A stretch of DNA of 64,000 bases, taken from assembly GCA_016868455.1 (NCBI GenBank), contig VGGV01000005.1:62001-126000 (forward strand), written 5' to 3'. Within the stretch, counting starts at the first letter, position 1. Each line of letters opens with the position of its first letter. Both the position numbers and the translations under genes were made by a program. The notes under the pieces are model-generated. The model had not been told where the DNA came from, ran no database searches, and saw nothing but the letters and a program-made list of their open reading frames with translations. Of the stretch, positions 45,366 through 54,219 are shown piece after piece. This DNA is from Bacteroidota bacterium. Its GTDB lineage: Bacteria; Bacteroidota; Bacteroidia; Chitinophagales; Chitinophagaceae.

Positions 45366-46547
45366 TTAAGGGATAATAACCCGGCTCCCCAGCCATGCCA
45401 TCACTCCCATACCTGTTTCAATGGCATTTTCATCAATGTTGAATTTTGGTGTATGTACCCCGGCGGTAATGCCTTTGGCTTTGTTCATCGTACCGAGGCG
45501 GTAGAAGCAGGCAGGTATTTGCTGTGCGTAATAACCAAAATCTTCAGCGCCCATGCGCAGCTCCGTTTCACTTACCTTTTCAGCCCCAAGATATTCTTCC
45601 GCTTTTTTGCGGGCAGCGGCATTCAGCTTTTCGTTGTTCATAACACTGGGATAGCCCACATCAATATGCAGATCAACACTGCCGCCCATGGATTCAACGA
45701 GGCTTGTTGCAATTTTCTTTATCAGGTCATGGGCTTTGAAACGCCATTCTTCATTCATGGAACGGAAAGTGCCCATCAGTTTCACTTCATCCGGAATAAC
45801 ATTGGTAGTGTTGCCGCCGTTAACAGCAGTTATGGAAAGCACACTGGGATTGAATGGATCATTATTTCTGCTGAGGAGCTGCTGCAATGCAATAATTAAA
45901 TGCGAACTGATGAGTATCGGGTCAACGGTAAGATGTGGTGAAGCGGCATGACCGCCTTTGCCTTTTACAGTAATATAAATTTCATCGGCGCTGGCCATTA
46001 CCTGTCCGCCCCGGAAACTTACTTTGCCTGCCTCCATGCCGGTATGCACATGCAATGCCAGGATACCCTGCGGACTGGGATTTTCCAGCACACCCTCCTT
46101 TATCATCAGCAAAGCACCGCCCGGGTTTTTTTCTTCGCCGGGCTGAAAGATCAGTTTGACGGTACCCTCCCACTGGTCTTTCAGTTCATTCAGGATTTTT
46201 GCAGCGCCGAGTAAACAGGTAGTATGCACATCATGCCCGCAGGCATGCATCACCCCTTTGTTTTTTGATTGATAAGGGATGTCGTTTTCTTCTTTTATGG
46301 GCAGGGCATCCATATCCGCCCGCAGGGCAATAACCCTGCTGTCAGGATTCGTTCCTTTTATCAGTCCTACCACACCTGTTGTGGCGTTAATTTCATATGG
46401 TATTCCAAATGAAGCCAGTTTGTTCTGAATAAATTTCGAGGTTTCAAATTCCTGGTAGCTCAGTTCAGGATGTGCATGTAAATGATGGCGTACTTCAATG
46501 AATTCAGGGGCGTACTTTTTTGCCAGTGCCTTGATTTGTTCCTGCAT
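45366..46547 (-). CDS. M20D-family N-acyl-amino-acid amidohydrolase
   Basis: 393 residues. Metal and active-site motifs are present: ALRADMDALPIKE (Asp, Glu), MHACGHDVHTT (Cys/His), FQPGEE (Glu pair) and, near the end, MGAEDFGYYAQQIP. The lid domain lies at about 185-295. This family removes acyl or acetyl groups from amino acids, or cleaves indole-3-acetyl-type amides; the substrate cannot be fixed. No signal peptide, so cytoplasmic. A decayed relative of its C-terminus lies downstream at 44042-44135. Confidence 0.92.
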   Translation of the reverse strand: MQEQIKALAKKYAPEFIEVRHHLHAHPELSYQEFETSKFIQNKLASFGIPYEINATTGVVGLIKGTNPDSRVIALRADMDALPIKEENDIPYQSKNKGVMHACGHDVHTTCLLGAAKILNELKDQWEGTVKLIFQPGEEKNPGGALLMIKEGVLENPSPQGILALHVHTGMEAGKVSFRGGQVMASADEIYITVKGKGGHAASPHLTVDPILISSHLIIALQQLLSRNNDPFNPSVLSITAVNGGNTTNVIPDEVKLMGTFRSMNEEWRFKAHDLIKKIATSLVESMGGSVDLHIDVGYPSVMNNEKLNAAARKKAEEYLGAEKVSETELRMGAEDFGYYAQQIPACFYRLGTMNKAKGITAGVHTPKFNIDENAIETGMGVMAWLGSRVIIP

Positions 46548-46563
46548 CCGGCAAAAATAACAT

Positions 46564-47028
46564 TTAAGGATTTATATCATCATCCAGCCCGCCTTTGCCG
46601 GGTTTTACTTCAATAATATCCTTCATGATAAAAACCCCCCGGGGAAAATAAGTGTTCATTCGCCTCTGGTAGGATTCAGCATCTTTACGGTCTTTAAAAT
46701 TGCCCGCTTTTACCCGGAAATAGGGCGACTGGTACCAGAGATAGGCTTTTAATTCAGGGAAATAGGTATACACTTTTGTTTTGGCGGCAATGGCCTCATC
46801 CCGGCTGGTGGTGCTGATGATCATGAGGCGGAATCCTTTATCCGTGCGGCGGGAATCCAGGCTGGTTACTTCATTGATGGCAGCCTGTTTTTTTACCAGC
46901 AGATCCAACCGGGGATCCTTATGGACTATAACAGAGTTGGAATCAACTATACCTTTTCCGGTAGTGTCTGTTTGGGCAAAGATGCCGGTTGATACCAAAA
47001 GCAGTATTGAGGATGCTATGAATTTCAT
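46564..47028 (-). CDS. Secreted SPOR-domain protein
   Basis: 154 residues from the ATG 47028, giving a signal peptide (about 1-19, SSILLLVSTGIFAQ). A short linker is followed by a SPOR-like fold (about 75-145: GFRLMIISTTSRDEAIAAK, PYFRVKAGNFKDRKDAES) that binds denuded glycan strands of peptidoglycan. Probably periplasmic. It starts 31 bases after the pseudo-ALDH stop, so it may be expressed with the ALDH-deoC group. Confidence 0.83.
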   Translation of the reverse strand: MKFIASSILLLVSTGIFAQTDTTGKGIVDSNSVIVHKDPRLDLLVKKQAAINEVTSLDSRRTDKGFRLMIISTTSRDEAIAAKTKVYTYFPELKAYLWYQSPYFRVKAGNFKDRKDAESYQRRMNTYFPRGVFIMKDIIEVKPGKGGLDDDINP

Positions 47029-47059
47029 AAATGGCGTAAAGGGCAACATTCCGGCCAAA

Positions 47060-48010
47060 TTAATATCCGCCGCCTGCACCGGCAATGTTTTCCACAGGGT
47101 GCCAGGTTGTTTTTATTTCCTGTGTATCCATGATGAAATAGGGTGATTGTCCTTTTGTTTTGTCCCAATTTACGGTATCATAGAAGAAGATACGTTTCAG
47201 ATTCAAGGCGCTTTTCTCCCGCATCATGGATTGAATGGCAGAGTCATTTTCGCAATAAAGGGTTGCATTTACATCCATGTGTGTCACAAACCATTCATTC
47301 AGTTCTTTGGGTTTACCGGTCAAAATATTCACCACACCTCCGGGTAAATCAGATGAATTCAAAACTTCTGCAAAAGTGACGGCACATAATGGTTTTGTTT
47401 CTGAAGCAAGTACAACACAGGTATTGCCCCCTGCGATAACGGGAGCAATTAAAGAAACTAGGCCAAGTAATGAATCTCCCTGCGGAGCTATGATAGCTAC
47501 TACACCGGTTGGTTCCGGAACGGAAAAATTAAAATGCGATGAAGACACGGGATTCACAGCACTGAAGAGTTGCTGAAATTTATCACACCATCCGGAGTAA
47601 TAAATCAGCCGGTCAATAGCAAGGTTTACTTCTTTCTCAGCTTTTGTTTTGGTGCTGTCCTGCTGTATCAGTTCTTCAATGAACTGGGCTTTTCTTCCTT
47701 CCAGCATTTCAGCCATGCGGTACAAAATCTGTCCGCGGTTAAAAGCGGCCCTTCCGCTCCATCCGCTAAAGGCACCTCTTGCCGCCACTACGGCGTCCCT
47801 AAAATCTTTTCTTGAACTCAGGCAAACATTACCCATTTTTTTCCCGGAGACATTTACAGGCTGGTAATACCTGCCGGATTCGGTCCGCGGAAACTGCCCC
47901 CCGATATAGATTTTATAAGTTTTTAATACTTCTAATCTTTTTGAGGATGTTTTTTTCTCTAATCCGTCCTCACTAATGCTGAGTGAAGATTTTTTTATTG
48001 TCTTTTCCAT
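47060..48010 (-). CDS. Pseudo-aldehyde dehydrogenase (non-catalytic half)
   Basis: 316 residues. It aligns with the first two-thirds of an aldehyde dehydrogenase: IYIGGQFPRTESG, ARGAFSGWSGRAAFNRGQILY, GVVAIIAPQGDSLLGLVSLIAP, and DLPGGVVNILTG. It then ends without the ELGGK glutamate or the catalytic cysteine. Its start lies 88 bases after the complete ALDH stop, across an inverted repeat. The pair plus deoC matches the domain content of bacterial ALDH16, where a truncated second domain follows the catalytic one; here they are separate genes. Confidence 0.85.
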   Translation of the reverse strand: MEKTIKKSSLSISEDGLEKKTSSKRLEVLKTYKIYIGGQFPRTESGRYYQPVNVSGKKMGNVCLSSRKDFRDAVVAARGAFSGWSGRAAFNRGQILYRMAEMLEGRKAQFIEELIQQDSTKTKAEKEVNLAIDRLIYYSGWCDKFQQLFSAVNPVSSSHFNFSVPEPTGVVAIIAPQGDSLLGLVSLIAPVIAGGNTCVVLASETKPLCAVTFAEVLNSSDLPGGVVNILTGKPKELNEWFVTHMDVNATLYCENDSAIQSMMREKSALNLKRIFFYDTVNWDKTKGQSPYFIMDTQEIKTTWHPVENIAGAGGGY

Positions 48011-48015
48011 GAGAG

Positions 48016-48092
48016 GAACGCTGATTTTTATGATTGTTATGATTGACGCTGATGCTCATAATTGATCTTAATAATCATGATAATCAGCGTTC
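48016..48092. repeat. 77-bp imperfect inverted repeat between the two ALDH genes
   Basis: gaacgctgat (48016-48025) is the exact complement of 48083-48092, and the similarity continues inward for about 20 more bases through atgatt words. A large hairpin would form between the two ALDH reading frames. The words resemble repeats I know from intergenic regions of other Bacteroidota. Confidence 0.55.
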
Positions 48093-48098
48093 TTGTTT

Positions 48099-49598
48099 TT
48101 ATACAGTATTCACATATGCCGATAGCCCATGCAATCCTCCCTCTCTTCCAAAACCGCTTTCTTTGTAACCGCCGAAAGGAGAACTTGGATCAAATTTGTT
48201 AAATGTATTTGCCCAAATCACACCGGCCCGCATCCGCTTCGTCATGTTGAAAATCTTTGAACCCTTGTCTGTCCATACACCGGCGCTGAGGCCATAAGGA
48301 GTGTTATTCGCTTTTTCAATCACTTCATCATCTGTTCTGAATGTGAGAATGGCCAATACCGGCCCGAAAATTTCATCCTGTGCAATTCGGTTGCTCTGCG
48401 CCACATTGGTAAACAGGGTGGGGCGGCAAAAAAATCCTTTGCCCGGCAACTTACAACTGCTCTCATACAGCTCAGCACCTTCCTGCTTACCTATCTTAAT
48501 ATACTTATGAATTGTTTCTAATTGTTGTTTTGAATTAATAGCGCCGATATCCGTGTTTTTATCCAGCGGATCGCCCACAATCAAGGATTCAATCCTGTCA
48601 CGCAGTTTTCTTATTACCTGCTTTGCCACAGATTCCTGCACATACAATCTGGAGCCGGCGCAGCACACATGGCCCTGGTTGAAATAAATTCCGTTGATCA
48701 CACCTTCCACCGCCTGGTCAAGCGGAGCATCTTCAAATATGATATTGGCTGCTTTACCGCCGAGTTCCAATGTTGCTTTTTTGTTGGTGCCTGCAATTGC
48801 CCGTTGAATGATTTTTCCCACATCCGTTGAACCGGTGAAAGCAATTTTATTTACATCAGGATGATTTACAATGGCTGCCCCGGTTGCTCCGGCACCGGTA
48901 ATGATATTCACTACACCGGGAGGCAGGTCTGATTCCTGTATTATTTCAGCCAGCTTCAATGCTGTAAGCGGAGTGGTTTCTGCAGGTTTCAGCACAACGG
49001 TGTTTCCCGTTGCAATCGCTGGGGCAATTTTCCATGCAGCCATCAGCAGCGGAAAATTCCAGGGAATGATTTGTCCGGCTACTCCCAACGGTTCTGCTAC
49101 ACGATTAGGAAATGCATATTCTAATTTATCGGCCCAGCCAGCATAATAAAAAAAATGGTTTGCAGCGGTGGGAACATCAAAGTCACGGCTTTCACGAATA
49201 GGTTTGCCGCCATCCAACGATTCAATGATCGCCAGCTCCCTTGCTTTTTCCTGAATCATTCTTGAAATACGGAACACATACTTGGCCCTTTCCTTTGCCG
49301 GCATTTTCTTCCACACTTTTTCATATGCAGTTCTTGCGGCCTTTACTGACTTGTCCACATCAGCTACATTGGCTTCTGCCACTTCGCTCAGTTGTTCTTC
49401 ATTAGCCGGGTTGATGGTATCAAAATATTTTCCACCAGCTGGCTTCACCCATTCACCGTTGATGAACAAGTCATATTGTTTATTGATGGTGGCAGCGCTT
49501 TTGCTTTCAGGCGCAGGAGCATATGACCAGCTTGTATCAAATTTTAATTTGATGGTGTTGGTTTTTTTTGGCGAAGCTTTATTTGTTTTTACAGCCAT
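48099..49598 (-). CDS. Aldehyde dehydrogenase, catalytic
   Basis: 499 residues with a basic N-terminal extension (VKTNKASPKKTN). PWNFPLLMAAWKIAPAIATG (cofactor region), the catalytic Glu in LELGGKAANI (about 276) and the catalytic Cys in QGHVCCAGSR (about 310) are all present, and the C-terminus (PFGGYKESGFGREGG) is complete. NAD(P)-dependent oxidation of an aldehyde to an acid. In this operon the likely substrate is the acetaldehyde released by deoC, an inference from context. Confidence 0.95.
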   Translation of the reverse strand: MAVKTNKASPKKTNTIKLKFDTSWSYAPAPESKSAATINKQYDLFINGEWVKPAGGKYFDTINPANEEQLSEVAEANVADVDKSVKAARTAYEKVWKKMPAKERAKYVFRISRMIQEKARELAIIESLDGGKPIRESRDFDVPTAANHFFYYAGWADKLEYAFPNRVAEPLGVAGQIIPWNFPLLMAAWKIAPAIATGNTVVLKPAETTPLTALKLAEIIQESDLPPGVVNIITGAGATGAAIVNHPDVNKIAFTGSTDVGKIIQRAIAGTNKKATLELGGKAANIIFEDAPLDQAVEGVINGIYFNQGHVCCAGSRLYVQESVAKQVIRKLRDRIESLIVGDPLDKNTDIGAINSKQQLETIHKYIKIGKQEGAELYESSCKLPGKGFFCRPTLFTNVAQSNRIAQDEIFGPVLAILTFRTDDEVIEKANNTPYGLSAGVWTDKGSKIFNMTKRMRAGVIWANTFNKFDPSSPFGGYKESGFGREGGLHGLSAYVNTV

Positions 49599-49952
49599 AC
49601 TATTTTTATTTAGCCGGCGACATTAACAGGGATGGACTTTTGTTGCGACGCCTGCCTGCCGGTAGGCAAGCTCCGTTCATCGTTCTGTTCGCTTATCATC
49701 ATTTATGTTGACCCCTACGGGGTTCAATTAATCTTTAATCGGTTTAATCACTCCGGATTTCATCCGGGGCTACCAATATATCGCCCTACGGGGCTCTGCG
49801 TACATTTCGTTCATCGTTTACCCCGGGTTAAAACCCGGGCCTACTAACGTATCGCCCCTACGGGGCTGGGAAAAAACTCTTTTATTCTTTAAGAAGTTAT
49901 CAAAAGCTAAAGTCTCATTGACCTAAGTTCCCCCTTTAGGGGGACAGGGGGT
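49599..49952. repeat. REP-like palindrome array in the deoC-ALDH gap
   Basis: No gene. Palindromes in order: a gcctgcctgcc-type copy (49650-49671), acccctacggggt (49711-49723), ccggatttcatccgg (49753-49767), gccctacggggc (49783-49794), cccgggttaaaacccggg (49822-49839), gcccctacggggc (49854-49866) and ccccctttaggggg (49930-49943). Two composite units share a palindrome + ggctac-aat-tatcg spacer + ccctacgggg order (49753-49795 and 49822-49867), each preceded by gttcatcgtt (49675-49684, 49809-49818). Confidence 0.65.
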
Positions 49953-50873
49953 TTAATCCACACTAAAATAGTTCGCCGCCTGGTACACACCCGTCTTTTC
50001 TTTCACAATCTGCATCAGCACATCATTCGCAAGGCTGCTGGCGCCAAAACGGAACCATTCATTCGTAAGCCAGTCTTCACCCAGCACTTCTTTCACCATC
50101 ACCAGGTAATGCAAAGCCAGTTTTGATTTGGAAATTCCTCCTGCCGGTTTCATACCCACCATTCTTCCGGTTTTGTAATAAAAATCTCTTATCGCTTCCA
50201 GCATTACCAGTGTTACCGGCATGGTGGCAGCTGGCTGAATTTTTCCTGTAGATGTTTTAATGAAATCAGCACCGGCATACATGGCAATATCGCTGGCACG
50301 GCGCACTTTATCAAAGGTGCCCAGTTCACCGGTTTCCAAAATCACTTTTAATCTGGCATCACCACAGGCTTCTTTGATGGCCGCTATTTCATCAAACACA
50401 AAGTTGTATTCACCGGCATGAAACTTGCCCCGGCTGATGACCATATCCACTTCATCAGCCCCTTCACTTACGGCGTATTTGGTATCTCTTATCTTAATGT
50501 CTTTTGGAGCTTGTCCGCTGGGGAAGGCCGTGGCTACGGATGCCACTTTTATTCCCGCATCACCCAATGCTTTCTTCGCCACTTTTACCATACTAGGATA
50601 TACGCATATCGCTGCCACGGTCGGAATATCCGGTACGGCATCATGCGGATGCATGGCCTTGTAGCACAGTTGTTTCACTTTTCCTTCGGTATCCTTTCCT
50701 TCCAGGGTGGTCAGGTCAATCATGTTCAGCACCAGCTTCAGACCGTTGAGTTTGCTTTCTTTTTTTATGCTGCGTTTGGTAAACCGGGATGCTCTTTCTT
50801 CGGCCCCTGCCTGGTCAATTCTTGGAGATACGGAAAAATCGGGAATAGCAAATAAGGATTGACTCCTGCTCAT
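49953..50873 (-). CDS. deoC: Deoxyribose-phosphate aldolase
   Basis: Splits deoxyribose-5-phosphate into glyceraldehyde-3-phosphate and acetaldehyde. 306 residues of a class I aldolase with an N-terminal extension of about 50 residues. VASVATAFPSGQ, DEVDMVISRG, ILETGELG, the Schiff-base lysine in FIKTSTGK, and the second lysine in GMKPAGGISKS are present. It heads a likely operon with the ALDH and pseudo-ALDH genes, separated from them by the REP-like array. A TATCTTTG -7 box lies 22 bases upstream. Confidence 0.95.
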   Translation of the reverse strand: MSRSQSLFAIPDFSVSPRIDQAGAEERASRFTKRSIKKESKLNGLKLVLNMIDLTTLEGKDTEGKVKQLCYKAMHPHDAVPDIPTVAAICVYPSMVKVAKKALGDAGIKVASVATAFPSGQAPKDIKIRDTKYAVSEGADEVDMVISRGKFHAGEYNFVFDEIAAIKEACGDARLKVILETGELGTFDKVRRASDIAMYAGADFIKTSTGKIQPAATMPVTLVMLEAIRDFYYKTGRMVGMKPAGGISKSKLALHYLVMVKEVLGEDWLTNEWFRFGASSLANDVLMQIVKEKTGVYQAANYFSVD

Positions 50874-50894
50874 ACATCTGAAATTGATTCAACT

Positions 50895-50902
50895 CAAAGA
50901 TA
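50895..50902 (-). promoter_or_regulatory. -7 box TATCTTTG upstream of deoC
   Basis: Exact TAnnTTTG on the minus strand, identical to the boxes of guaB and aspS; 21 bases from the ATG. Confidence 0.4.
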
Positions 50903-51022
50903 ACCAAAGTTCCGGGGAGAAAGGTAACCGGTTATTTTACGTCTAACACAGACCTTTTATCACATTATTGAATACCATAAGCCGGATTGCTTTAAATTCG
51001 GCCTCTTTAAAAACCACACAAT

Positions 51023-54000
51023 ATGAGAAGACCAGGTTTATGGCTCGCCGGGTTTTGCTGTCTGTTGTTCAGCATTCCCGTTTTGGCGCAGCCCACTTTC
51101 CCGGAAAATGGTGTAGCCGACCCCCGGCATGGCCATTATGCATTTACCAATGCCACTATTGTAAAGGATGCTTCCACCACGTTAACCCATGGTACTTTAA
51201 TTATCAAAGATGGAAGGATTGTTTCAGTGGGTACCGGTTTGGCGGTACCTGCCGGTGCAGTGGAAGTGGACTGCAAGGGTAAGTATATTTATCCGTCATT
51301 TATTGACATTTATTCTGATTACGGCACACCGCAGCGACAGCAACAACAGGGCGGCGGGGGATTCAATTTTAACCAGCAGCCACAACTGGAGACAAATGTA
51401 AAGGGCCCGTTCGGGTGGAACCAGGCAATCAAATCAGATGTGGACGTTTACAAGGTATTTAGTGTAAACGATGCAGCTGCCAAACTCCTCAGGGAAGCAG
51501 GTTTCGGCACCGTGCTTACTCATGTAAATGATGGTGTGGCAAGGGGCACCGGCGCCGTGGTTACACTGGCCAATGAAAAGGAAAATCTTGTAATTGTCAG
51601 GGAAAAAGCCTCGGCTCATTATTCATTCAGCAAAGGAACATCCACCCAGTCGTACCCGAGTTCCAAAATGGGTTATATCGCCCTGCTTCGCCAAACCTAT
51701 CTCGATGCTGCCTGGTATAAGAACAAACCCTACCTGGAAGGATTTAATGCTACGCTTCAGTCATGGAATGACAATCAAAACCTGCCGCAGATATTTGAGG
51801 CCAATGATAAATGGGATGACCTGCGGGCCGACCGAATTGGTGATGAGTTTGGTGTGCAGTATATCATCAAGGCCGGCCAAAATGAGTACCAGCGGATCAA
51901 AGAAATGAAAGCCACCAATGCCACTTTCATTTTACCGATCAACTACCCACAAGCCATGGATGTGGAAGACCCCGCTGATGCGAGGTTCGTTTCACTTGAG
52001 GATATGAAACACTGGGAACTGGCCCCAACCAACCCCGCAGCTTTTGAAAAAGCAGGTATACCGTTCTGCCTAACAACGGCCGACCTAAGGAGTACAACCA
52101 ATTTCTGGCCCAACCTGCGCAAAGCCATGGAATACGGCCTCAGCGAAACCAAAGTGCTGGAAGCGCTGACCAAAACTCCGGCCATGACTCTTGGCGTTTA
52201 CGATAAAGTGGGCAGCCTTGATGCCGGTAAACTGGCCAACTTTTTAATCACCAATGGCCCGCTTTTCAATGAGAAAACAAATATCCTTTACAACTATGTG
52301 CAGGGAATAAAATACGGAGTGAAAAGTGATGACAATATTGCCGGCACCTATGCGCTTACAGTAAATGCGCCGGCCGGAGCGGAAAAATATACGCTGGAAG
52401 TAAAATCCGGCACTTCGCTTACCATGTATGCAAAAGACACACTGAACACCCGTTTCAGTTTTGACGGCAAACAAATCAAACTGAGCTATGCACCGATGCA
52501 GAGAAGACAAAGACCGCAAATGGGCGGCACCGACACCACACAAAGGAGGCCCGGCGGTTTTGGCGGCAGCGCACAAACGCAAACACTTCCGGCAACAGCC
52601 ACACGATTAAGCGGTGTAAGCAATGGTACCGAATGGAACGGAACGGGTGTGGATTCTGCAGGAAACAATTTTACCTGGACAGCCGTGTTTGTAAAATGGG
52701 CCGAAGTAAAAACGGACAGTGCAAGAAAAAAAGAAGCCCCGGCAGTGGGGAAAGTAACCTATCCTTTTCTGCCGTATGGATGGGACGAAGCCAGCCAGCC
52801 TAAACAGGAAACCATTCTTATCCGCAATGCTACCGTATGGACCAGTGAAAAAGAAGGCGTATTGCAAAACACCGATGTGCTGATCAAAAACGGAAAGATT
52901 GCTGCTGTAGGTAAAAGCCTGCCTGCCGGACAGGCAGGCCTGAATGAGCCCGGCGCAAGAATTATTGATGGCACTGGCAAACATGTTTCAGCAGGCATTA
53001 TTGATGAACATTCTCATATTGCGGCAGCTTCCATTAATGAAGGGGCACAGTCTGTAACGTCGGAAGTACGTATAGCGGATAATGTAATGCCGGATGATAT
53101 AAACATCTACCGGCAGCTCAGCGGAGGGGTTACCTCTTCACATATCCTGCATGGATCAGCCAATGTCATTGGCGGCCAAACTCAGTTGCTCAAACTCCGC
53201 TGGGGTGCTAATGATGATGACATGAAATTCAAAGGCTGGCCCGGACAGATCAAGTTTGCGCTGGGAGAAAATGTGAAGCGTTCCAACTTCAACATTCCGG
53301 GAGGCAATAACCGTTATCCCGATTCAAGAATGGGAGTGGAACAGGTACTGGTGGATGCCTTTACCCGTGCAAAAGATTATAAGAAAGAATGGGATGCCTT
53401 TAATGCTGAAAAAGAAAAGCTGGTAAAGGCCAAAAAACCGCTGACGGGTTTAATCCCTCCCCGCCGTGACCTGGAACTGGATGCACTGGTGGAAATACTG
53501 GAAAAGAAAAGATTTATTACCTGCCACTCCTATGTGCAAAGCGAAATCACCGGTTTAATAAGGGTGGCAGAACAAATGGGTTTTACAGTTAATACATTTA
53601 CGCACATCCTTGAAGGTTACAAAGTGGCCGACAAGATGAAAGCCCATGGTTCTTTTGCCTCCACATTTTCTGACTGGTGGGCTTACAAGGTAGAAGTGGA
53701 AGATGCCATTCCTTACAATGCAGCCATAATGCATAAAGTGGGCCTTGTTGTTGCAATCAATTCTGATGATGCGGAGATGGCCCGCCGGCTGAACCAGGAA
53801 GCTGCCAAAACCATGAAGTACGGCGGTCTTTCGGCTGAAGAGGCATTGCACATGGTTACCATCAATCCGGCCAAAATGCTGCGTGTGGATGATAAAACAG
53901 GCAGCATTAAAGCGGGAAAGGATGCCGACCTGGTTGTATGGAGTGATAACCCGCTGAGCATTTACGCCAAATCCCTTTATACTATAGTTGACGGAACCAT

Positions 54001-54208
54001 TTATTTTGACAGACAGAAAGACGAGCAGATGCAGAAGGAAGTGGAAGTGGAAAGGGCAAGGCTGGTGAAGAAACTGAACGGTGAAAAGAGAAGCGGAGCG
54101 CCTACTGTTCCGGCCACCCCGTCATACCAGATTATGCATACCTGTCATGATCATGGGCACAGCCACGGGTTGCTCGTTATTGATGCTGATGAAATTGATA
54201 ACCAATAA
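51023..54208 (+). CDS. Secreted double amidohydrolase-like protein with His-rich tail
   Basis: 1061 residues. Signal peptide about 1-23 (LLFSIPVLAQ). Two imidazolonepropionase-like modules: the first (about 35-460) has ATIVKDASTTLTHGTLIIKDG but FIDIYSDYG where the metal HxH should be, so it looks inactive; a beta-rich spacer with a Gln/Arg/Pro-rich segment follows (about 495-530); the second (about 595-1030) keeps DEHSHIAAAS with HxH and VAINSDDAEMARRL. The tail TCHDHGHSHG could bind metal. In-frame palindrome-derived residues LPAGQAG occur at about 633-639. The next gene, 11 bases on, is a relative. Confidence 0.9.
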   Translation: MRRPGLWLAGFCCLLFSIPVLAQPTFPENGVADPRHGHYAFTNATIVKDASTTLTHGTLIIKDGRIVSVGTGLAVPAGAVEVDCKGKYIYPSFIDIYSDYGTPQRQQQQGGGGFNFNQQPQLETNVKGPFGWNQAIKSDVDVYKVFSVNDAAAKLLREAGFGTVLTHVNDGVARGTGAVVTLANEKENLVIVREKASAHYSFSKGTSTQSYPSSKMGYIALLRQTYLDAAWYKNKPYLEGFNATLQSWNDNQNLPQIFEANDKWDDLRADRIGDEFGVQYIIKAGQNEYQRIKEMKATNATFILPINYPQAMDVEDPADARFVSLEDMKHWELAPTNPAAFEKAGIPFCLTTADLRSTTNFWPNLRKAMEYGLSETKVLEALTKTPAMTLGVYDKVGSLDAGKLANFLITNGPLFNEKTNILYNYVQGIKYGVKSDDNIAGTYALTVNAPAGAEKYTLEVKSGTSLTMYAKDTLNTRFSFDGKQIKLSYAPMQRRQRPQMGGTDTTQRRPGGFGGSAQTQTLPATATRLSGVSNGTEWNGTGVDSAGNNFTWTAVFVKWAEVKTDSARKKEAPAVGKVTYPFLPYGWDEASQPKQETILIRNATVWTSEKEGVLQNTDVLIKNGKIAAVGKSLPAGQAGLNEPGARIIDGTGKHVSAGIIDEHSHIAAASINEGAQSVTSEVRIADNVMPDDINIYRQLSGGVTSSHILHGSANVIGGQTQLLKLRWGANDDDMKFKGWPGQIKFALGENVKRSNFNIPGGNNRYPDSRMGVEQVLVDAFTRAKDYKKEWDAFNAEKEKLVKAKKPLTGLIPPRRDLELDALVEILEKKRFITCHSYVQSEITGLIRVAEQMGFTVNTFTHILEGYKVADKMKAHGSFASTFSDWWAYKVEVEDAIPYNAAIMHKVGLVVAINSDDAEMARRLNQEAAKTMKYGGLSAEEALHMVTINPAKMLRVDDKTGSIKAGKDADLVVWSDNPLSIYAKSLYTIVDGTIYFDRQKDEQMQKEVEVERARLVKKLNGEKRSGAPTVPATPSYQIMHTCHDHGHSHGLLVIDADEIDNQ
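52917..52939. repeat. 23-bp palindromic repeat inside the amidohydrolase gene
   Basis: Arms gcctgcctg and caggcaggc around ccgga. In frame; encodes LPAGQAG. An intergenic copy of the same family is at 49650-49671 and a degenerate one may lie in atpG (62629-62644). Confidence 0.7.
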
Positions 54209-54219
54209 AACCATTATAC

